In this document: piece after piece, positions 8,714 to 18,205 of the stretch | Layout of the letters: every line of letters starts with the position of its first letter | How positions within the stretch are numbered: position 1 is the stretch's first letter | NCBI RefSeq assembly: GCF_024256385.1 | Contig: NZ_JAMLFW010000001.1 | Span: 3,286,001-3,350,000, forward strand | DNA from: Anatilimnocola floriformis | GTDB taxonomy: Bacteria; Planctomycetota; Planctomycetia; Pirellulales; Pirellulaceae | Reading direction: 5' to 3' | Length of the DNA: 64,000 nt | Program-made: the position numbers and the translations under genes | Notes under the pieces: generated by a model | What the model saw: the letters and a program-made list of their open reading frames with translations, nothing else | Databases searched by the model: none | Told to the model about the DNA's origin: nothing

Positions 8714-9301
8714 CTACAGCGATCCCTTGGTGCTCGGAATCCCGGGCTGCCGCGGATCGGTTTCCACTGCCATCCGCAGCGCGCGAGCGGCGCACTTGAA
8801 AATGGCTTCGCTGATGTGATGCGTGTTGCGGCCGTACTGAATGTTCACGTGCAGATTGCAGAGAGCGTTCGCCGCCACGGCCTGCCAGAAGTCTTCAACC
8901 AGTTCGCTATCGAAGTCGCCGATCTTCGGGCTCGGCATTGGCGCGTTGAACACCAGGTAATAACGGCCCGACAGATCGATGGCCGTATGGCACAGCGTCT
9001 CTTCCATCGGCAGTGAGAAATGGCCGTAGCGACGAATCCCCTTCTTATCGCCGAGCGCATTCCGAATCGCCTGGCCGAGACAAATTCCGACGTCTTCGAC
9101 CGTGTGGTGCGCGTCGACGTGCAGATCACCCTTGGCCTGCACGGTCAGATCAAAACAGCCATGCCGCGCGAGCAGTTCCAGCATGTGATCGAAAAAACCA
9201 ACGCCCGTGGCGAGATTGATCTGGCCACTGCCGTCGAGGTTGAGCTCGAGGTGGATCTGCGTTTCGCGCGTGCTGCGGTCAATGGTGGCGGTACGAGGCA
9301 T
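8714..9301 (-). CDS. hisB: Imidazoleglycerol-phosphate dehydratase HisB
   Basis: HisB catalyses the manganese-dependent dehydration of imidazole glycerol phosphate in histidine synthesis. The 195-residue product has the length of the monofunctional bacterial enzyme with no phosphatase domain. It carries both conserved His-rich metal motifs: [14 protein letters not shown] near residue 35 and [14 protein letters not shown] near 63. The second domain contains the matching segments [32 protein letters not shown] and [18 protein letters not shown]. An AAGAAG stretch lies just before the ATG. It is the last gene of a hisD-hisC-hisB set on the minus strand; the hisC-hisB gap of 59 bases contains a palindromic repeat. 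Confidence 0.97.
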   Translation of the reverse strand: MPRTATIDRSTRETQIHLELNLDGSGQINLATGVGFFDHMLELLARHGCFDLTVQAKGDLHVDAHHTVEDVGICLGQAIRNALGDKKGIRRYGHFSLPMEETLCHTAIDLSGRYYLVFNAPMPSPKIGDFDSELVEDFWQAVAANALCNLHVNIQYGRNTHHISEAIFKCAARALRMAVETDPRQPGIPSTKGSL

Positions 9302-9313
9302 CTTCTTCTTTCA

Positions 9314-9352
9314 GTAGGCCGGAACAAGCTGTGCTCAGCGCAGTTCCGGCAG
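9314..9352. repeat. REP-like palindromic repeat, copy A (between hisC and hisB)
   Basis: The element starts GTAGGCCGGAACAAGC and ends GCGCAGTTCCGGCAG. The GCCGGAAC and GTTCCGGC ends are exact inverted complements and can pair. Related copies occur at 23350, 24649, 26681 and 27895. It sits inside the gap between two cotranscribed his genes. Confidence 0.75.
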
Positions 9353-9360
9353 ATCCGCAG

Positions 9361-10410
9361 TTAAACGAGCGATCCGAGTAAAGACAGCAGCACATCGGTC
9401 TGCTCGTCGGTTCCCACGCTGATCCGCAGGCCGTCCTTCCAGCCCGGATAATTCATATATCGAATCAAAACCTTCTGCGCTTTGAGGGCTTCGTACAAAG
9501 GCCGAGCGGGGCGCGTGGGATGATCGCACCACACAAAGTTGGCTTGCGAAGGAATGACCACAAAGCCGAGCTTTTCGAGGCCTGCGACGAGTCGGCCGCG
9601 GGTCGCAACGATTTTGCGGCGGTTATCGGCCTGCCACGCTTCATCGTGAATGGCCGCCGTGGCCGCGGCGATCGCAAAGGCGTCGCAGTTGTAAGAATCC
9701 TTCACCTTGATCAGCTGCTCGATCATCTGCGGCTGCGCGAGCAGGAAGCCAAACCGTAAACCGGCCAGGCCATACGCCTTGCTCAGCGTGCGGCTGACCA
9801 TGATCTTTTCATTCTGCTGAATCAGATCGATCGCGTTGAACTCCGCAAAATCGCCATAGGCTTCATCGACCAGCAGCGGGCACGGCAGCCGATCGGCAAG
9901 TTCCAGAATGGCCTCGCGCGAGACCATCGTTCCCGTCGGACTGTTGGGATTCGGCAGAAAGACAAGCTTCAGCCCTTCGGCTGGATCGCCGAACGCGGCC
10001 GGCAACGTCCAATCGTCGTTGAAACGAACTTCCTGCCACTTCGCGCCTTGAATCTGCGCCAGCGAACGATAGAGGATGTAACTCGGATACGGCAGGCGCA
10101 GCAATTCTCCCGCGCCGACAAAAGCCCGCGTGCAAATCGTCAGCAGATCATCGCTGCCGTTGCCGCACAGCACCCATTCTTTGCCCGGCAACTTGTAAAG
10201 TTCCGCGGCCCGTGCGCGAAATGCATTCCCCATCGGATCGGGATAGCGCTGCAAACCACGGTCGAGCACTTCCTCGATCGCGCGGCGAATACCAGCCGGC
10301 GGTGGGTACGGGTTTTCGTTCGTATTCAGCTTGATGAACTTCCCCGCCTGCGGCTGTTCGCCGGGCGTGTAACCATCCATCGCGAGAATTTCAGGGCGGA
10401 AGAAAGACAT
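9361..10410 (-). CDS. hisC: Histidinol-phosphate aminotransferase HisC
   Basis: HisC is a PLP-dependent class I/II aminotransferase that converts imidazole acetol phosphate to histidinol phosphate. The 349-residue product shows the expected landmarks: KLNTNENPYPPP near residue 27, CGNGSDDLL near 80 (cofactor phosphate contact), FLPNPNSPTGTMVS near 150, DEAYGDFAEF near 182, and the Schiff-base Lys in SRTLSKAYGLAGLRFG near residue 210. The C-terminal RISVGTDEQTD holds the substrate-binding Arg. It lies between hisD (46-base gap) and hisB, consistent with one his transcript. The start is the ATG at 10410; no strong ribosome binding site is evident. Confidence 0.96.
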   Translation of the reverse strand: MSFFRPEILAMDGYTPGEQPQAGKFIKLNTNENPYPPPAGIRRAIEEVLDRGLQRYPDPMGNAFRARAAELYKLPGKEWVLCGNGSDDLLTICTRAFVGAGELLRLPYPSYILYRSLAQIQGAKWQEVRFNDDWTLPAAFGDPAEGLKLVFLPNPNSPTGTMVSREAILELADRLPCPLLVDEAYGDFAEFNAIDLIQQNEKIMVSRTLSKAYGLAGLRFGFLLAQPQMIEQLIKVKDSYNCDAFAIAAATAAIHDEAWQADNRRKIVATRGRLVAGLEKLGFVVIPSQANFVWCDHPTRPARPLYEALKAQKVLIRYMNYPGWKDGLRISVGTDEQTDVLLSLLGSLV

Positions 10411-10456
10411 TGGGGGAATTGCAGATTGAGGATTTTAGATGGCAGATTGGGGGAGA

Positions 10457-11812
10457 TTATCGAGTTCGCATCGCGACGCTTTTTTCGTGCGCCGTGAGGC
10501 CTTCGACTTGGGCCAGGTATTCGATGTCGGCGGAGATTTCTTTGAGGGCGGCGGCGCTGTATTGGATGACGCTGCTGCTGCGGAGGAAATGATTCGCCGA
10601 GAGGCCGGATGCCCAGCGTGCAGTGCCACCGGTTGGCAATACGTGCGATGGCCCGGCTGCGTAGTCGCCGAGGGCAACGGGGCTGTAGTTGCCCAGGAAC
10701 GTCGCACCGCTATTGCGGATTTTCTTCAGCAGTTCAGCAGCATTGTCGGTGGCGATGTGCAGATGCTCCGGCGCGATGAGATCAGTCAGGCGACACGCCT
10801 CTTCGGCATCGCGGACGAGAATCAAACAGCCGAAGTCGCGGAGCGACTGCAGCGTCAGTTCACAGCGCGACAATTGTTGCACTTGCTTGTCGAGTTCGGC
10901 TGCTGTGGCGTTGAGCAATTCTTCGCTCCAGGTGATCAGAATGCTCGCGCCAGGAGCATGTTCGGCCTGCGCGAGGAGATCGGCTGCCGTGAAATCAGGT
11001 CGAGTCGTTTGATCGGCGATGACGACCACTTCGCTGGGGCCGGCGATCGAATCGATATCGACTTCGCCGTAGACATGGCGCTTGGCGAGGGCGACAAAGA
11101 GGTTGCCCGGCCCGACGATTTTGTCGACCTTCGGCAAACCTTCGATGCCGTAGGCGAGCGCGGCAATCCCCTGCGCGCCGCCGATGCGATAGACCTCGCG
11201 AATGCCGATTTCGTGGCAAGTGGCGAGCACGACAGGATTGTTAGCCCCAAACGCGGTGGGGGGCGAAACGACGGCCACTTCTTTCACGCCCGCTGCCTGC
11301 GCGGGAACGGCGGCCATCAGCACGGTCGATGGATAGGCAGCTGCGCCGCCAGGTACGCACACGCCAACGCGGTTGAGCGGCACGTAGCGCTGCGCGAGCA
11401 TCACTCCCGGCCGCGTCACTTCAACGTCCTGATGCAGAATCGCCGTTTGGAACTCGAGCACGTTCTGTCGCACTCGACGAACGGCAGCCAGCAGCCGCGG
11501 ATCCGCTTCGGCGTGAGCCTTTTCTAGTTCGGTGGCCGAAACGCGAATCGTGTCCGCCGTGAGTTCAGCGCGATCGAGTTTCCGCGAATAATCGAGGACA
11601 GCGGCCAAACCCGTTTTGCGAACGTCCGCACAGATCTTCTCGACGACTTGCACGGGCGACAGCGGCTCGCCGAAGACCTCGAGCGTTCGTCGCCGGCCTG
11701 CTTCGCTGACGACATTGCCGCTGGGGCTGAGCTTGGCCCGCAAGGCATCGAGCGCCGCGGTGACGTCGTCGCGGCGGGCATCGATTCGTTGAATCTGCAA
11801 AGGAATGGACAT
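10457..11812 (-). CDS. hisD: Histidinol dehydrogenase HisD
   Basis: HisD performs the last two steps of histidine synthesis, the NAD-dependent oxidation of histidinol to histidine. The frame is open from 11860, but the ATG at 11812 gives a 451-residue protein with a normal N-terminus ([16 protein letters not shown]); the upstream part looks like leader sequence. Family motifs are clear: [46 protein letters not shown], the zinc/catalytic region [33 protein letters not shown] and [20 protein letters not shown]. It is the first gene of the minus-strand his set. It is divergent from the threonine dehydrogenase gene, with about 200 bases between for promoters of both. Confidence 0.96.
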   Translation of the reverse strand: MSIPLQIQRIDARRDDVTAALDALRAKLSPSGNVVSEAGRRRTLEVFGEPLSPVQVVEKICADVRKTGLAAVLDYSRKLDRAELTADTIRVSATELEKAHAEADPRLLAAVRRVRQNVLEFQTAILHQDVEVTRPGVMLAQRYVPLNRVGVCVPGGAAAYPSTVLMAAVPAQAAGVKEVAVVSPPTAFGANNPVVLATCHEIGIREVYRIGGAQGIAALAYGIEGLPKVDKIVGPGNLFVALAKRHVYGEVDIDSIAGPSEVVVIADQTTRPDFTAADLLAQAEHAPGASILITWSEELLNATAAELDKQVQQLSRCELTLQSLRDFGCLILVRDAEEACRLTDLIAPEHLHIATDNAAELLKKIRNSGATFLGNYSPVALGDYAAGPSHVLPTGGTARWASGLSANHFLRSSSVIQYSAAALKEISADIEYLAQVEGLTAHEKSVAMRTR

Positions 11813-12011
11813 AAGTGCAGGCAAAAACCGGCGAAAGGCGGGCGGACGAAGGAAGGACACGGGAATCCCTCATTGTGTTCACGGTTGGCCGGTTGCGGAA
11901 GGGCCAAAGAACCCGCGGCGATTTCCCCTTACTACGTGCGGGGCTCTGTGTCCGCAGCGCCCCGGCCGTACAATAAGACATCCGTTCTTTGCCAAATCCG
12001 AGGGATCGCCG

Positions 12012-13118
12012 ATGAATGCCCGTTTTCCCGCTCAGATGCCCGCCCTGCGAAAGCTGTACGACAAGCCCGGCTTGTGGCTGCAGGAAGACACGCCGCTGCC
12101 GCGGATCGGGCCGCGCGAGGTGTTGATTGCGGTAACGCACGCGGGGATTTGCGGGACCGACCGGCACATCTATGAATGGGACGCCTGGAGCAAGAGTCGC
12201 GTTGCCGTCGGCATCACGACCGGACATGAGTTCGTCGGCAAAGTTGTCCAGCTCGGCTCGGCCGTGACGCGAGCTCAGCTCGGTCAACGCGTGAGTGCCG
12301 AAGGGCACATCGGCTGCGGCGTTTGTCAGCCCTGCCGCACCGGCAACGGCCACATCTGCGAGCGGGTCGATATTCTCGGCATCGATTGCAACGGCTGTTT
12401 TGCCACCTACGTTGCCGTGCCGGAAGAAAACGTCTGGCCAGTCCATCCAAAAATTCCGAATCACATCGCCGCGGTTTTTGATCCGCTCGGCAATGCGGTT
12501 CACACCGTGATGGCAGCCGGCGTGAGTGGCCGTAGCGTGCTCATCACCGGCGTGGGCATTATCGGGTTGATGGCCGTCACGGTTGCTCGCGCGGCCGGCG
12601 CGGGCTTCATCATGGTGACCGACCGCGACGAACGTCGCCTGAAAGTCGCTCGCGATATCGGCGCCGATCACGCGTTCAATGCTTCCGACGACACCTGGCC
12701 CACAAAGGCCCGCGAACTGACGCACGACCAAGGGCCTGAAGTGCTGCTGGAAATGAGTGGCCATCCGAAGGCGATCCGTCAGGGCTTCACCGCGCTCCGC
12801 AACGGCGGCACTGCGGCGCTGCTCGGTTTGCCGGCCGAACCAGTGGCCTTCGATCTGGCCAACGACATCATTTTCAAAGGCGCGACTGTCCTCGGTATCA
12901 ACGGTCGGCGGATGTTCGAAACCTGGTATCAGATGGAAAGCCTGCTCCTCAGCGGCCGACTGGAGCTCGATCAAATCGTGACGCACACGCTGCCGATGCG
13001 CGAGTTCGAACGCGGTTTTCAGTTGATGCAGAGCGGCGAAGGAATCAAGATCGTGCTGGAGATGCCGCAAGATAGTGGAGCGACTTCGCCCGCTGAGGAA
13101 GCGGTGGCGGCGAAGTAA
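12012..13118 (+). CDS. tdh: L-threonine 3-dehydrogenase (zinc-dependent MDR family)
   Basis: The 368-residue product aligns in motif order with bacterial Tdh, which oxidises threonine to 2-amino-3-ketobutyrate using NAD. Catalytic zinc ligands appear in AGICGTDRHIYEWDAWS and TTGHEFVGKVV. The structural zinc site is the four-Cys lobe GCGVCQPCRTGNGHIC. The segment FDPLGNAVHTVMAAG and the Rossmann motif GVGIIGLMAV follow, and the C-terminus keeps the Tdh-type GINGRRMFETWYQME. The ATG at 12012 matches the family N-terminus; the frame open upstream to 11805 overlaps the hisD start region and is not needed. No kbl gene (2-amino-3-ketobutyrate ligase) is adjacent, so the exact substrate is slightly less certain. 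Confidence 0.9.
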   Translation: MNARFPAQMPALRKLYDKPGLWLQEDTPLPRIGPREVLIAVTHAGICGTDRHIYEWDAWSKSRVAVGITTGHEFVGKVVQLGSAVTRAQLGQRVSAEGHIGCGVCQPCRTGNGHICERVDILGIDCNGCFATYVAVPEENVWPVHPKIPNHIAAVFDPLGNAVHTVMAAGVSGRSVLITGVGIIGLMAVTVARAAGAGFIMVTDRDERRLKVARDIGADHAFNASDDTWPTKARELTHDQGPEVLLEMSGHPKAIRQGFTALRNGGTAALLGLPAEPVAFDLANDIIFKGATVLGINGRRMFETWYQMESLLLSGRLELDQIVTHTLPMREFERGFQLMQSGEGIKIVLEMPQDSGATSPAEEAVAAK

Positions 13119-13174
13119 ATCGCCTATGATGTCGGCGTGGAATTCGCATCGCTTTACCGCAGTGGATCACGCCG

Positions 13175-14242
13175 ATGAAAACCTCTCGCCGAACTTTCTT
13201 TGCCACTACTGCCGCCGTTGGTTTGACTCAACTCAACGGCGGCTCGACTTTCGCTCAAACCAAGCCCAAGATCAAAATCGGGCAGATCGGCACGGGCCAT
13301 GCGCACGCGAGCAAGTTGAGCGTCTATCGCGCGTCGGACGACTATGAAGTGGTCGGCGTCGTCGAATCCGATGACAAGCAGCGGGCTCGAGCGGAGAAGG
13401 CTGCGGTTTACAAAGACTTGCCATGGATGACCCGCGAGCAGCTACTGAACACGCCCGGCCTGCAAGCTGTACTGATTGAGACGCAGGTGGCTGATTTGCT
13501 CGAGAACGCTGGCCACGCCATCGCGGCTGGCAAGCACGTTCATCTCGACAAACCGGCCGGTGCATCGTTGCCGCAGTACCGCGAGATTCTGAAGCAGGCC
13601 GAGGCGACGAAACTGCTCGTGCAGATGGGCTACATGTTTCGCTACAGCCCGGCCGTGCTGTTGATGCGGAAGTTTCTGAAGGAAGGCTGGCTGGGCGATT
13701 TGTTCGAAGTGCATACCGTGATGAGCAAGGTCGTGGGCGCCGGCGAGCGTGACAATCTTGCGCAGTTTCCTGGCGGCATTATGTTTGAACTCGGTTGCCA
13801 CGTGATCGACCTGGTCGTGAGCACGCTCGGCAAACCCGATCGCGTGCAGGCCTTTGCGCGACACTCGTCCACGCGGGCCGATAAGCTCGCCGACAACATG
13901 CTGGCAGTTTTTGAATATCCAAAAGCAACGGCTTCGGTCAAATCATCGGCCATCGAAGTCGACGGTGGTTCGCGGCGGCATTTCGTCGTCTGCGGGACGC
14001 AAGGTTCGTTTCACATTCAACCGCTCGACGCGCCGAACGTCACTTACACGCTTGATCGCGACCAGGGTGAATACAAGAAGGGTCGCCACGAAATCAAATT
14101 TGGCAATTACCCGCGCTACGTCGGCGATGCAGCCGACATGGCCAAGATCATCCGCGGCGAGAAAGAATGCGATTACTCGTATGCCCACGACCTGGCGGTG
14201 CAGGAAACGCTGCTGCGAGCCTGCGACCAGAAAGTTGACTAG
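13175..14242 (+). CDS. Tat-exported Gfo/Idh/MocA family oxidoreductase
   Basis: A 355-residue NAD(P)-dependent oxidoreductase with a twin-arginine leader (TSRRTFFATTAAVGLTQLNG, residues 3-22). Cleavage is probable after the Ala in FAQ near residue 28. The Rossmann motif is GQIGTGHAHASK near 37. The family's EKP-type motif appears as HLDKPAGAS near 125. The C-terminal Gfo/Idh domain runs from about 140 and includes GGIMFELGCHVIDLVVSTLG, where Glu/His residues line the active site. Planctomycetes carry many such exported homologues, thought to act on sugars or sugar derivatives. The substrate is unknown. The stop overlaps by four bases the stop of the convergent gene at 14239. Confidence 0.88.
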   Translation: MKTSRRTFFATTAAVGLTQLNGGSTFAQTKPKIKIGQIGTGHAHASKLSVYRASDDYEVVGVVESDDKQRARAEKAAVYKDLPWMTREQLLNTPGLQAVLIETQVADLLENAGHAIAAGKHVHLDKPAGASLPQYREILKQAEATKLLVQMGYMFRYSPAVLLMRKFLKEGWLGDLFEVHTVMSKVVGAGERDNLAQFPGGIMFELGCHVIDLVVSTLGKPDRVQAFARHSSTRADKLADNMLAVFEYPKATASVKSSAIEVDGGSRRHFVVCGTQGSFHIQPLDAPNVTYTLDRDQGEYKKGRHEIKFGNYPRYVGDAADMAKIIRGEKECDYSYAHDLAVQETLLRACDQKVD

Positions 14243-15819
14243 CCGCGGGTGCCGGTGGTTCGCAGACGTTCCACGGCGAGGCGATAGCGGCTGTAGAATT
14301 CCGCCGCAGTCCAGCCGAGATACAGGTTTGCACCGAACGAAACGAACAGCAGGAATGCGGTGAAGACCAGCCACCACCACGGTTTTTCCTGCGGCACGGG
14401 AACCGTGTTCAGTGTGTTCATGCCGCCGGCGCGAAGCTCATCGCGCAGACCAGGCCGCAGCGTGTTCGAGTTGCTCGGCAGCGAAGCCACGTGGTTGTCG
14501 CCATTGGTCGATCCGTAGCCGACGGCTTGCGGATTCATCGGGATGTTGCCGCTGTTGTTGTAACCCGTCTGATTCGGGTTGTTGTAGCCTGCGTTGTTCT
14601 GGGCAAAGTTCCCGTTCTGCTGATGGTTATTCGGCAGATTGCCGTTCTGCTGGTTATTGGGCAACTGATTGTCGTAGCCCACGCCAGGCCGATAAGGGGC
14701 ATTACCGGCGGCGGGAAGTTGCGAGCCATTTGGCCGTAAATTGCCACTCTGGTTGTTGCCAAAATTGTTGGTGTAAAGATCGTTCGCCCCCGGCTGATTG
14801 CCGTAGGGTTGCGTGCTGCTGCCGTAGCCGGTTGTGTTCGGGGCGTTTAGATTCGGCCGCGGCAGATCGGTGCGAGTGGTGTCGAAGCCGCGGATGTTGT
14901 CGGTTGGCGATGGTTGAGCCGGGCCATAACCGGCGGCAGGATTCACGCGCGACGAATTGTAGTCGTTGGCGAGATCATCGGTGGCGCCAAAAGAACGGAG
15001 TGGCGTGTAGGGAGTTGGAGTGTACGGCGCTGGCGTCTTTTCGTTGCTGAGCGGCGGCGCGATGTGATTCGAATTGTAGCCCGCCGCGCCGAATGCCGGC
15101 GAAGCTGGCGGGCCGAACGAAGTGGATGTGGCGGCCGGCGGACTGGTGCTTGGCGAATTGAAGGTGCTGGGAGGGCTGAACGGCGCGGGTGCTGGTGAAT
15201 ACGGCGCTGGCACGGCCGCTGAATTCGTGCGGGGGAAGCTTCCCGCCAGGTTGCTGCCAGGAGCGCCGGGCAACGGCGCGGCGGCCGGCTTGCCAGGGAC
15301 CTTCGGCAACTGCTTGGCATTCGAAAATACGACGAACGTATCGGTACGCCCGGCTTCAGCGGCCAGCGTCGTATAGATCTCATCGCCCGGCGCCAGTGTG
15401 CGCAAGAGCTTGGGATCGATCTGCACAAAGTATTCGAGCTGGCCTTCTTTCGTGGGTTGATAACCGTAGCGGACGAGCGTTGTTTCTTCTGGCTGGCCGA
15501 GAGCTTTCCAGAGAATGGTCACTGGTTCAGCGGCTCGCAGGCCGACACGTGAGCTGCGAAACGCTTCGCTCGGCAGCTTGCGGGCCTGCGATTGCGGCGT
15601 GATGCCCCCCTTGGCGGGCTGAGCGATGCGAATGCACAGCCGCTGCACGCTTTCGAGTTCGCTCGGCACGCTGCTGCGGATTTCGCTTCCCTCGCTGAGG
15701 GCCGGAATGAAGTCCGGTTCCACGATCAGTACGTACTCGATCTGACCATCGTCCGTGGTTTGCCAGTCGTACTCGACGCCCAGGGTGGCGGCTAATATTA
15801 GTAGCGCGATTCCATTCAT
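14239..15819 (-). CDS. Envelope protein with duplicated N-terminal domain, Pro/Asn-rich linker and C-terminal membrane helix
   Basis: This 526-residue product starts with a short hydrophobic signal (MNGIALLILAATLG). Two similar domains follow: one near 17-60 (DDGQIEYVLIVEPDFIPALS) and one near 120-165 (EGQLEYFVQIDPKLLRTLAP), both with the pattern GQ-EY-v-iDP--L--G-EI. Residues about 180-460 are low-complexity, first Pro/Ala/Ser-rich and then Asn/Gln/Gly-rich (for example NNQQNGNLPNNHQQNG). Near 490 a single strong helix appears (WWWLVFTAFLLFVSFGANLY) with a basic C-terminal tail. It therefore looks like a secreted, tail-anchored or signal-peptide-plus-anchor protein. I know no family for it. 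It is convergent with the Gfo/Idh gene and lies about 200 bases after the kinase gene. Confidence 0.75.
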   Translation of the reverse strand: MNGIALLILAATLGVEYDWQTTDDGQIEYVLIVEPDFIPALSEGSEIRSSVPSELESVQRLCIRIAQPAKGGITPQSQARKLPSEAFRSSRVGLRAAEPVTILWKALGQPEETTLVRYGYQPTKEGQLEYFVQIDPKLLRTLAPGDEIYTTLAAEAGRTDTFVVFSNAKQLPKVPGKPAAAPLPGAPGSNLAGSFPRTNSAAVPAPYSPAPAPFSPPSTFNSPSTSPPAATSTSFGPPASPAFGAAGYNSNHIAPPLSNEKTPAPYTPTPYTPLRSFGATDDLANDYNSSRVNPAAGYGPAQPSPTDNIRGFDTTRTDLPRPNLNAPNTTGYGSSTQPYGNQPGANDLYTNNFGNNQSGNLRPNGSQLPAAGNAPYRPGVGYDNQLPNNQQNGNLPNNHQQNGNFAQNNAGYNNPNQTGYNNSGNIPMNPQAVGYGSTNGDNHVASLPSNSNTLRPGLRDELRAGGMNTLNTVPVPQEKPWWWLVFTAFLLFVSFGANLYLGWTAAEFYSRYRLAVERLRTTGTRG

Positions 15820-16019
15820 CGCTTAATCACTCCCACTTCGGCGATCCTGCCGAAGCGTAAGGGGCAAAACAATCCCCACCTGACCAGCGGAAATCGCTGG
15901 CCTCGCCGCAATCATAGTGGAAGCTTGCCGTTTTGGTAAAGAGCGATGACCCGGCAGGATGCACTTGATTTGCCATCGGCGTGATAACGAAGAGAAAATA
16001 GCGAATCTAGGGGCCCGGC

Positions 16020-17471
16020 TTAACAAGTCGGCAGCTGTACCGTGAACTCGGTTTGCTGTCCGGGCGTGCTGGCAAAGCTGATCTTCCCTCCGTGTGCAGC
16101 GACCAGACTGCGACAAATCGACAGCCCCAAGCCGTTGCCGCCCGAGGCCCGGTTGCGCGAAGGATCGGCGCGGAAGAAGCGTTCGAAGACCTGACCTTGT
16201 TTTTCCAAGGGAATGCCGCAGCCATGATCGGCGACCGTGAGAACGGCGACTTCCTGGCCGGTTGCTTTGTCGATCTTGGTGCGGACAGAGATTTCGACCG
16301 ACGAATCGCGAACCGAATGTTGCACCGCGTTCGCGAGCAAGTTGGCAGCCACGCGTGTGAGCAGCGAAACATCGCCGTGGGCGAAGACGGCTTCCTGCGG
16401 CAGGTCGCGAACGATCGCCACGCCCGCCTGCTCGCCCAGAGCGCGAACTTGCTCCACGGCTTCCTCGGCGACCAGATTCAAATTCAAGCGATGCTTGGTC
16501 AGTTCCAATCGCCCGGCATCGGCGCGGGCGAGCATCAGCAAGCCATCGACGAGTGAGCGCATCCGCTCGGTGGCTCGCAAGCACTTGGCCAACGTCGCTT
16601 GATATTCCTCCACGCTCCGCGGCCGAGCCGCGGCCAGTTCCAGTTGCGATTGCAACACCGCGAGCGGCGTGCGCAGTTCATGCGAAGCATCGGCCGTGAA
16701 TTGCGTGAGCTGAGTAAAGCTTTGCTGCAAACGCTCGAGCGACTCATTGAGCACATTGCCGAGCGGTTGCAGTTCTGTGGCGAGATTTTTCGTCTCGATG
16801 CGTTCGCCGAGATTCTTGGCCGATAACCGGGCCGCTGTCGCCGAGATCGCCGCAATCGGTTTGACCATGCGCGACGAAACGAACCAGCCGCCGACGAGTG
16901 CGATCAGCAATATTCCGCTGCCGACAAAACCCATGTGCGCCGCAAAACCATGCAGCCGGGCAAATTCGTGGTTCACCGGTTTGCCGACCATGATCTGCGT
17001 GCCGAGCGGCCCGCGGAGCAAAGCAAAGGCTTCGCCGCGATGATGTTCGAAGCTGACGTGCTCACCGAACGGCGGCGGCTCATAATCTGAAAAACGCTGT
17101 TCCGTTTCGCTATCGCTGGCGACCAGCAGGCTGCCGTCGCGCCGCCAGACGACATAGAACGGCCGATCGCGCGGGTGCAATTCCAGTTCGCGCGACAAAC
17201 TGCCGCGAAACTCCAAGCCGTGCAGCAAGTGATCGGGGGGCAGGCGATCGGATTCATTTTCCGTCTCCGCCGAAGCCCGCTCGAGCAGCGCCGGCGGAAA
17301 GGTTCTCAACACCGCGTCGAAATAAGTGACCGCGCCGGTCAATTGTTCCTCGACGCGAATCTGCATCTCACGATGTGCCCGGCCGTAGACGATGGCGGCA
17401 AAGGTGCAGAGGGCCGCGACAACAATCAGCGCGTACCACAATTGCAGGCGAACTCGCAGCGATTTAACCAT
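16020..17471 (-). CDS. Sensor histidine kinase (two-component system)
   Basis: A 483-residue membrane kinase. The first membrane helix is at about 12-30 and the second at about 181-199 (GFVGSGILLIALVGGWFVSS). The 150-residue segment between them is the external sensor domain, with no recognised fold. A HAMP-like linker runs to about 250. The phosphoacceptor is His264 in the H box DASHELRTPLAVL. The N box (NLLANAVQHS) is near 385, G1 (DHGCGIP) near 423 and G2 (GNGLGLSI) near 449. Its first eight bases overlap the end of the response regulator gene, so the two form one transcript. The arrangement resembles heavy-metal or QseC-type pairs, but the signal cannot be told from the sequence. Confidence 0.94.
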   Translation of the reverse strand: MVKSLRVRLQLWYALIVVAALCTFAAIVYGRAHREMQIRVEEQLTGAVTYFDAVLRTFPPALLERASAETENESDRLPPDHLLHGLEFRGSLSRELELHPRDRPFYVVWRRDGSLLVASDSETEQRFSDYEPPPFGEHVSFEHHRGEAFALLRGPLGTQIMVGKPVNHEFARLHGFAAHMGFVGSGILLIALVGGWFVSSRMVKPIAAISATAARLSAKNLGERIETKNLATELQPLGNVLNESLERLQQSFTQLTQFTADASHELRTPLAVLQSQLELAAARPRSVEEYQATLAKCLRATERMRSLVDGLLMLARADAGRLELTKHRLNLNLVAEEAVEQVRALGEQAGVAIVRDLPQEAVFAHGDVSLLTRVAANLLANAVQHSVRDSSVEISVRTKIDKATGQEVAVLTVADHGCGIPLEKQGQVFERFFRADPSRNRASGGNGLGLSICRSLVAAHGGKISFASTPGQQTEFTVQLPTC

Positions 17472-18117
17472 TCAGCAGGTAACCTTGCCCGCGGCGGGTC
17501 ACAATGGTTTCCTTGCCGAGTTTGCGACGCAAATTCGAAACATGCACATCGATCAGGTTCGACAGGCTGTCGTCATTTTCGTCGAACAGATGTTCGTAGA
17601 TTTGTGTACGAGTCACGACCTGGCCGGGGTTCATCGCGAATAGCTCGAACAGGGCAAACTCCCGCGCCGTCAGCGGCACTAGTTCACTGCCGCGATGCAC
17701 CGTGCGAGCCAAAGAATCGAACGTGAACTCGCCAATAACGATTTGCGAACTGGCCTGCCCCGCGCTGCGGCGAATCAAGGCCCGCAACCGTGCGAGCAGT
17801 TCCGCCAGCGAGAACGGCTTGATCAGATAATCGTCGGCGCCTTGATCGAGGCCGCGGATGCGATCGGGCACTCCATCGCGGGCGGTGAGAATCAGCACCG
17901 GCGTGCTGCGCGACTTCCGTAGCCGGGTAAGCACTTCCCAGCCATCGATCTTCGGCAACATGATGTCGAGAACAATGGCGTCGTAGTCCCAACTCTCGGC
18001 TTTAAAGAGTCCCATTTCGCCGTCGTCGGCTTCGTCGACAGCGTAGCCCTCTTCACGCAACGTTTGAGCGACGGCGGCGAGCAAATCGGGTTCGTCTTCG
18101 ATGACCAGCAGCCGCAT
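17464..18117 (-). CDS. OmpR/PhoB-family response regulator
   Basis: The 217-residue product has a complete receiver domain: acidic pair in IEDEP (residues 7-9), phosphoacceptor Asp51 in VLDIMLPKIDGWEVL, the Thr switch in LILTARDG near 85, and Lys in YLIKPF near 104. A winged-helix DNA-binding domain follows, with LTAREFALFELFAMNPGQVV near 150 and the final TRRGQGYLL hairpin. It is the partner of the histidine kinase, whose start overlaps its last eight bases. A target promoter cannot be named; the system may regulate itself or the flanking envelope genes. Confidence 0.95.
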   Translation of the reverse strand: MRLLVIEDEPDLLAAVAQTLREEGYAVDEADDGEMGLFKAESWDYDAIVLDIMLPKIDGWEVLTRLRKSRSTPVLILTARDGVPDRIRGLDQGADDYLIKPFSLAELLARLRALIRRSAGQASSQIVIGEFTFDSLARTVHRGSELVPLTAREFALFELFAMNPGQVVTRTQIYEHLFDENDDSLSNLIDVHVSNLRRKLGKETIVTRRGQGYLLNG

Positions 18118-18205
18118 GCGAGGTTCACGCGCGTTAGAGGGTTGTGAGGAACCGCTCGATTATAAACTCGCGAACCTGAAGGGGAGATGAAGTTAATCGC
18201 CGCCG

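Noticed and set aside
11565-13070. 501-codon minus-strand frame overlapping hisD and tdh
   Set aside because: It crosses two strongly supported genes and a divergent promoter gap and has no recognisable domain.
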